This document shows, in pieces, positions 6,116 through 9,293 of a stretch of DNA of 9,293 nucleotides. Where the stretch lies: contig CAJUIH010000117.1 of NCBI GenBank assembly GCA_910586045.1, forward strand, positions 1 to 9,293, read 5' to 3'. Under the pieces are notes generated by a model. It ran no database searches, was not told the origin of the DNA, and worked only from the letters and a program-made list of their open reading frames with translations. The position numbers and the translations under genes are program-made. The stretch's first letter is position 1; each line of letters begins with the position of its first letter. The DNA is from an uncultured Eubacterium sp. GTDB taxonomy: Bacteria > Bacillota > Clostridia > Lachnospirales > Lachnospiraceae.

Positions 6116-8062
6116 TTATGTTTCCGCTACAGAAGCGATCAGCTTTACGTCCCCGGTCAAATGCAGGCTGCCGTATCCATGCGGTATGATAAAATGGTCT
6201 CCTTTTTGTATCGGGACAGTATCCGCCATACCGCTTCCTTCCAATACCGACAGCAGCATATACGGATATTCCTGCTTTAGGGTATAGCTGCCCGCTGCGT
6301 CCAGGCGAAAGATCCGATAATAGCCGCAGCGGTAAATCTCTTCTAGCTGGTTTTGCGGGATGTTTCCCGTATGCCGGATGCAGGCGTCCGGACTGGCCGC
6401 CGGGACGGTAATTACGTCCATGCTCTGGCGCAGGTGGAGCGGCCTTCTCCTGCCGTTGTCCAGCCTGCCGTAGTCGTACAGGCGGTACGTAATATCGCTG
6501 CTTTGCTGTGTTTCCAAAATCAAACAGCCGCCTTTTATCGCATGAACGGTGCCTGGGTCGATCTGGATAAAATCGCCTTTCCTAATCGGAACCTCGCGGA
6601 TCAACTGTTCCCAATTTCCCGCTTCGATCCATTCCTCCAGCTCTTTTTTAGTTTCGGCATGATGGCCGATGACAAGCGCAGCGGACGCGGGGCAGTCCAG
6701 TACATACCAGCACTCTGTTTTTCCAAAAGAGCCTTGTTCCTCCTGTGCGGCATATGCGTCGTTTGGATGTACCTGGATGCTTAAATCGTCCTTTGCATCG
6801 ATCATTTTTACCAGCAGGGGAAACCGGTCCCCGGCCGGATTTGCGAATAGCTGGGGATATTGTTTCCATACGGCGGATAATTTTTTTCCGGCAAGCGCCC
6901 CGTTTCGGATCGTTCCATCCCCATTCGGATGCGCGGATATGCCCCAGCATTCCCCGGTATGCGCCCCTGCTTTCGCATAGTGAAATTCATCCCTAAGACG
7001 GCTGCCGCCCCATATATTTTCCGTACACACCGGGTCTAAAAATAAAAGCTGCACCGGGTCCGCCCCCTGTGCCGAAACGGATCGATTGGCGGAATCTGCC
7101 GCTACCAGGCTGGCCACGCCGATCATCCCGGCATTGTTCCCGTTTTGGGCAATGACTACACGGGGTACATAAGAAACCTGCGACCCGAAACAATTTTCCT
7201 GCAGAAACTGATGCAGCGGACCCGTCAGCTTTTCGCCCTGCACACTGATACCTCCGCCCAAAACCAGGATATCCGGCCGGAAAATATTGGCAAGGTCCGT
7301 AAGGCCGTCCGCCAGATACCCGATATAGCGCTTCACCAAAATCTGTCCGCACGCATCGCCTGCCCATGCCGCGTCAAACGGCATTTTGGCGTCCATCTGA
7401 TCCAGGCTGCGGCCGCACAGTTCCCACAGCAGGGAATCCGGATGCCGCGCAGCCATTTCTTTCGCATCCGCAATCAGGGCCGTCGCGGATGCGTAGGCTT
7501 CCAGGCAGTCCATCCTGCCGCAGGTGCACCGCCTGCCAAGCGAACCGCTTTTGATATGCCCAAGCTCCGCGCCGCCCGCATGCGCGCCTTCAAAGATCTT
7601 TCCGTCCAGTATAATGCCGCCGCCCACGCCGGTTCCAAGCGTAAGAAATACGGCGTTTTGACAGCCTTTTGCGGCTCCTTTTACGACTTCTCCGAGCGCC
7701 GCGCAGTTTGCGTCATTGTTTACAAAAACCGGAACCCTTACATACTGGTGCAGTTCTTTTGCAAGCGGTACGTGATCCCACTGCATATTATTGGAATACA
7801 GTACTGTTCCGCTGCGGCTGTCGATGGTGCCGGGGCTTCCAACCCCGGCGCCTATGCAGTCCTGCAGACGGAAGCCATGACTGGTCAATAGGGAAACCGC
7901 CGTATTTCCCATATCCTCGATGACCTTTTGATAAGGACGTTTTGCATTTGTAGGTATTGTCGTCTGTGCGAGGATCGTATAGGATGTATCCAAAACGCCT
8001 ATTTTCATTCCAGTCCCTCCCAGGTCGATTCCCAGGATGACTTTGTCCGTTTTTCCTGCCAT
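6116..8062 (-). CDS. ROK sugar kinase fused to class I mannose-6-phosphate isomerase
   Basis: A 648-residue cytoplasmic protein in one uninterrupted frame. Residues 1-321 are a complete ROK kinase: ATP-phosphate loop DLGGT (13-17), catalytic Asp in NNDAN (D117), LGTGVGGG (142-149), the zinc site H169 with C179, C181 and C186 (CTCGRMDCLE, with Asp where the family usually has Gly), and LVLGGGIS (266-273). Residues about 337-648 are a complete short-form class I isomerase (ManA): WGG (351-353), zinc ligands Q430 and H432 in QVHPND, E450 in GKTE, H507 in GTVHAI, and the catalytic-arginine region TYRLYDYGR (525-533). The linker is only about 15 residues. Both halves keep their key residues, so the expected joint activity is ATP-dependent phosphorylation of a hexose (mannose, fructose or glucose) and interconversion of mannose-6-P and fructose-6-P. 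The ATG has AAGGAG 10 nt upstream that overlaps the stop of the preceding gene. The hexose specificity of the kinase is inferred from the fusion partner. Confidence 0.93.
   Translation of the reverse strand: MAGKTDKVILGIDLGGTGMKIGVLDTSYTILAQTTIPTNAKRPYQKVIEDMGNTAVSLLTSHGFRLQDCIGAGVGSPGTIDSRSGTVLYSNNMQWDHVPLAKELHQYVRVPVFVNNDANCAALGEVVKGAAKGCQNAVFLTLGTGVGGGIILDGKIFEGAHAGGAELGHIKSGSLGRRCTCGRMDCLEAYASATALIADAKEMAARHPDSLLWELCGRSLDQMDAKMPFDAAWAGDACGQILVKRYIGYLADGLTDLANIFRPDILVLGGGISVQGEKLTGPLHQFLQENCFGSQVSYVPRVVIAQNGNNAGMIGVASLVAADSANRSVSAQGADPVQLLFLDPVCTENIWGGSRLRDEFHYAKAGAHTGECWGISAHPNGDGTIRNGALAGKKLSAVWKQYPQLFANPAGDRFPLLVKMIDAKDDLSIQVHPNDAYAAQEEQGSFGKTECWYVLDCPASAALVIGHHAETKKELEEWIEAGNWEQLIREVPIRKGDFIQIDPGTVHAIKGGCLILETQQSSDITYRLYDYGRLDNGRRRPLHLRQSMDVITVPAASPDACIRHTGNIPQNQLEEIYRCGYYRIFRLDAAGSYTLKQEYPYMLLSVLEGSGMADTVPIQKGDHFIIPHGYGSLHLTGDVKLIASVAET
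7052..7068 (-). promoter_or_regulatory. Possible internal ribosome binding site and GTG start for the isomerase half
   Basis: In the linker of the fusion gene, AGGGGG (7063-7068, minus sense) lies 8 nt before an in-frame GTG (7052-7054, residue V337). Starting there would give a 312-residue protein beginning (M)QLLFLDPV, which is where free-standing class I isomerases of Firmicutes normally begin. The signal may be chance in a G-rich linker, or a remnant or functional internal start. Confidence 0.4.
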
Positions 8063-8077
8063 CTGCTTCCCGCTCCT

Positions 8078-9293
8078 TTATGATTGCTTGTCCGCGCCTT
8101 TTAGCCCATATACTTCAATTTCATAAATACGGGCCGCGCTGTCGCTTCCCTGTGTCGGCTTATTGATCGTCAGGCGTACAAACCTTGCCTTTGCAGGAGA
8201 GAAAGTATCGTGCGTCGATCCAGCCGCATTTTTAGTCACGCTTCTTACTTCTTCAAAGGTACCGCCGTCTTCGCTGACACTGATCACATAGGATTTGGTA
8301 TTCATATCCGCTGATTCCCCGCCTGCTTCGGCATGGAAAACATCCACGGCGCTGACCGTATGCACCTGCCCAAGATCCAGTGTGATTTCATGCGGCGCGC
8401 TTCCTGTCGCGCACCATTTTTTGGACGGATCCCCGTCCACCGCAAATTCCGGCGCTTCATTTTCATTTACAAAGGTATCCGCTTCCGCAGCCGCCCCCTT
8501 GGACAGCAGTTCCAGTCCTTCGGCTGCCTGATTCGTAATGACAATATACGCTTCCTTAGACGCTTCACTCTCGCCGGCTTCATTTTCCGCTTTCAGCGAA
8601 ACCGGATACACGCCCTCTTTTTCATACACCGCGGTTACGCTTTCGCCCTGCGCGCTTTCCTGGTCGGAGCCTTTTAGCGTCCAGGTAACCGTCTGCGTAT
8701 TCTGGGAACAAAGGCTTTGGAACGTAATCGTATCTCCCGGCGCCGCAATCGTCGTATCCGCCGTAAACGCCGCTTTCGGCAGGCTGTTGTCCGGCCATTC
8801 CATGTTGACCTGCGCGCCCGTGCCTTCTTCCAAAAGCGCATTCACTGGGACAACTTCAAATACGGACTGGTTTGTCTCGTCCGTACGCGGCAGCGTATGG
8901 ATATAAAAGCTGGTCGTATTGGAAACCCCAAGCAGGGATCTTGTTTTGTCCTGGTTGATCCGGTACACTTCGTAATAATCCGCATCCGCATCGGAGTCCC
9001 AGGACAGGCGCACGCCCGCGTACATCGCGTCTTCGTCAAACTCACTGTCCAAAACCTTTACGCCGCTTACCGCGGCCTGTTCTTCTTTGCCTGTTTCAGC
9101 CATGGTAATATTGCCAAAATAAAACTGCGCGTTCGCCGCGTCCGCATCGGCTGTTAACCGGTAAGAAAGCGTCCGGATCGTTTTGCCTGCAAGCGCGGAC
9201 GCATCATAAGTTACTGTCGTCCATGCTTCCCCGACTTTCTGATCTCCCTCCAAAACCACTTCCGTACCGTCGTCCAGCGTCAGTACCGCATCC
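8078..9293 (-). CDS. C-terminal part of a secreted multi-domain glycan-active protein, possibly GH85-like
   Basis: The frame is open to the right edge, so the N-terminus is missing; 404 residues are visible. In order: a beta-sandwich end at about 1-65 (ASALAGKTIRTLSYRL followed by FYFGNITM); an Fn3-like domain at about 75-165 (LSWDSDADADYYEVYR); a PKD domain at about 170-255 (AAFTADTTIAAPGDTITF, then YEKEGVYPVSLKAENEAGES); and an F5/8C or CBM32 domain at about 260-397 (FAVDGDPSKKWCA, ITLDLGQVHTVSAVDVFHA, ARFVRLTINKP, ending IYEIEVYG). The protein stops right after CBM32 with no LPXTG motif or membrane anchor. The first two segments resemble the region that follows the catalytic barrel in GH85 endo-beta-N-acetylglucosaminidases, but other glycoside hydrolases share this layout and the catalytic domain is not in view. 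It is the first visible gene of the operon, 15 bp before the kinase-isomerase. Confidence 0.8.
   Translation of the reverse strand, partial: DAVLTLDDGTEVVLEGDQKVGEAWTTVTYDASALAGKTIRTLSYRLTADADAANAQFYFGNITMAETGKEEQAAVSGVKVLDSEFDEDAMYAGVRLSWDSDADADYYEVYRINQDKTRSLLGVSNTTSFYIHTLPRTDETNQSVFEVVPVNALLEEGTGAQVNMEWPDNSLPKAAFTADTTIAAPGDTITFQSLCSQNTQTVTWTLKGSDQESAQGESVTAVYEKEGVYPVSLKAENEAGESEASKEAYIVITNQAAEGLELLSKGAAAEADTFVNENEAPEFAVDGDPSKKWCATGSAPHEITLDLGQVHTVSAVDVFHAEAGGESADMNTKSYVISVSEDGGTFEEVRSVTKNAAGSTHDTFSPAKARFVRLTINKPTQGSDSAARIYEIEVYGLKGADKQS

Noticed and set aside
7145..7891. Plus-strand ORF of 248 codons opposite the ROK half of the fusion
   Set aside because: It lies entirely within a gene with intact kinase motifs on the other strand, has no convincing start site and no recognisable protein features.

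Overview
The window looks like a piece of a chromosome from a gut-type Clostridia bacterium, most likely Lachnospiraceae. This is inferred from roughly balanced base composition with many GCG/CCG codons, Shine-Dalgarno sites of the AAGGAG/GGAGGG type, a sigma/anti-sigma pair of the kind common in Clostridia, a dCache-type chemoreceptor with a double HAMP-like region, and a YesL-family protein beside sugar genes. No RNA gene, insertion sequence, phage gene or CRISPR array was seen. Apart from the last 27 codons of a plus-strand gene at the left edge, every gene is on the minus strand.

Layout, in direction of transcription (right to left). (1) 9293-5398 is a three-gene carbohydrate operon. It starts with the 3' part of a large secreted protein (a C-terminal beta-sandwich, an Fn3-like domain, a PKD domain and an F5/8C-CBM32 domain; the catalytic part lies outside the window). 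Then, after 15 bp, comes a 648-residue fusion of a ROK-family sugar kinase to a class I mannose-6-phosphate isomerase, and last a YesL (DUF624) membrane protein followed by a strong terminator. (2) 5268-1593 holds a sigma-A-type promoter, a structured leader, a methyl-accepting chemotaxis protein and, 40 bp further on, a MATE multidrug/metabolite exporter, closed by a hairpin-plus-T7 terminator. (3) 1550-300 holds an ECF-type sigma factor (TTG start) whose stop overlaps the start of a single-pass membrane anti-sigma-like protein by 4 nt, preceded by an A-tract-rich promoter region. (4) A hairpin at 109-148 lies between this operon and the converging plus-strand gene and could serve both.

How the genes may work together: the kinase-isomerase fusion can in principle convert free mannose to mannose-6-phosphate and on to fructose-6-phosphate on one polypeptide. 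Placed directly after a secreted multi-domain glycan-binding protein whose C-terminal layout recalls GH85 endo-beta-N-acetylglucosaminidases, it suggests a locus for using high-mannose N-glycans or other mannose-containing glycans. That substrate assignment is inference; the catalytic domain and any transporter or mannosidase genes would be outside the window.

The most interesting item is the fusion. It is a full-length kinase plus a full-length isomerase, and the short linker still carries a Shine-Dalgarno-like AGGGGG 8 nt before an in-frame GTG exactly where a free-standing isomerase would start. The single gene might therefore make both a bifunctional protein and a separate isomerase.
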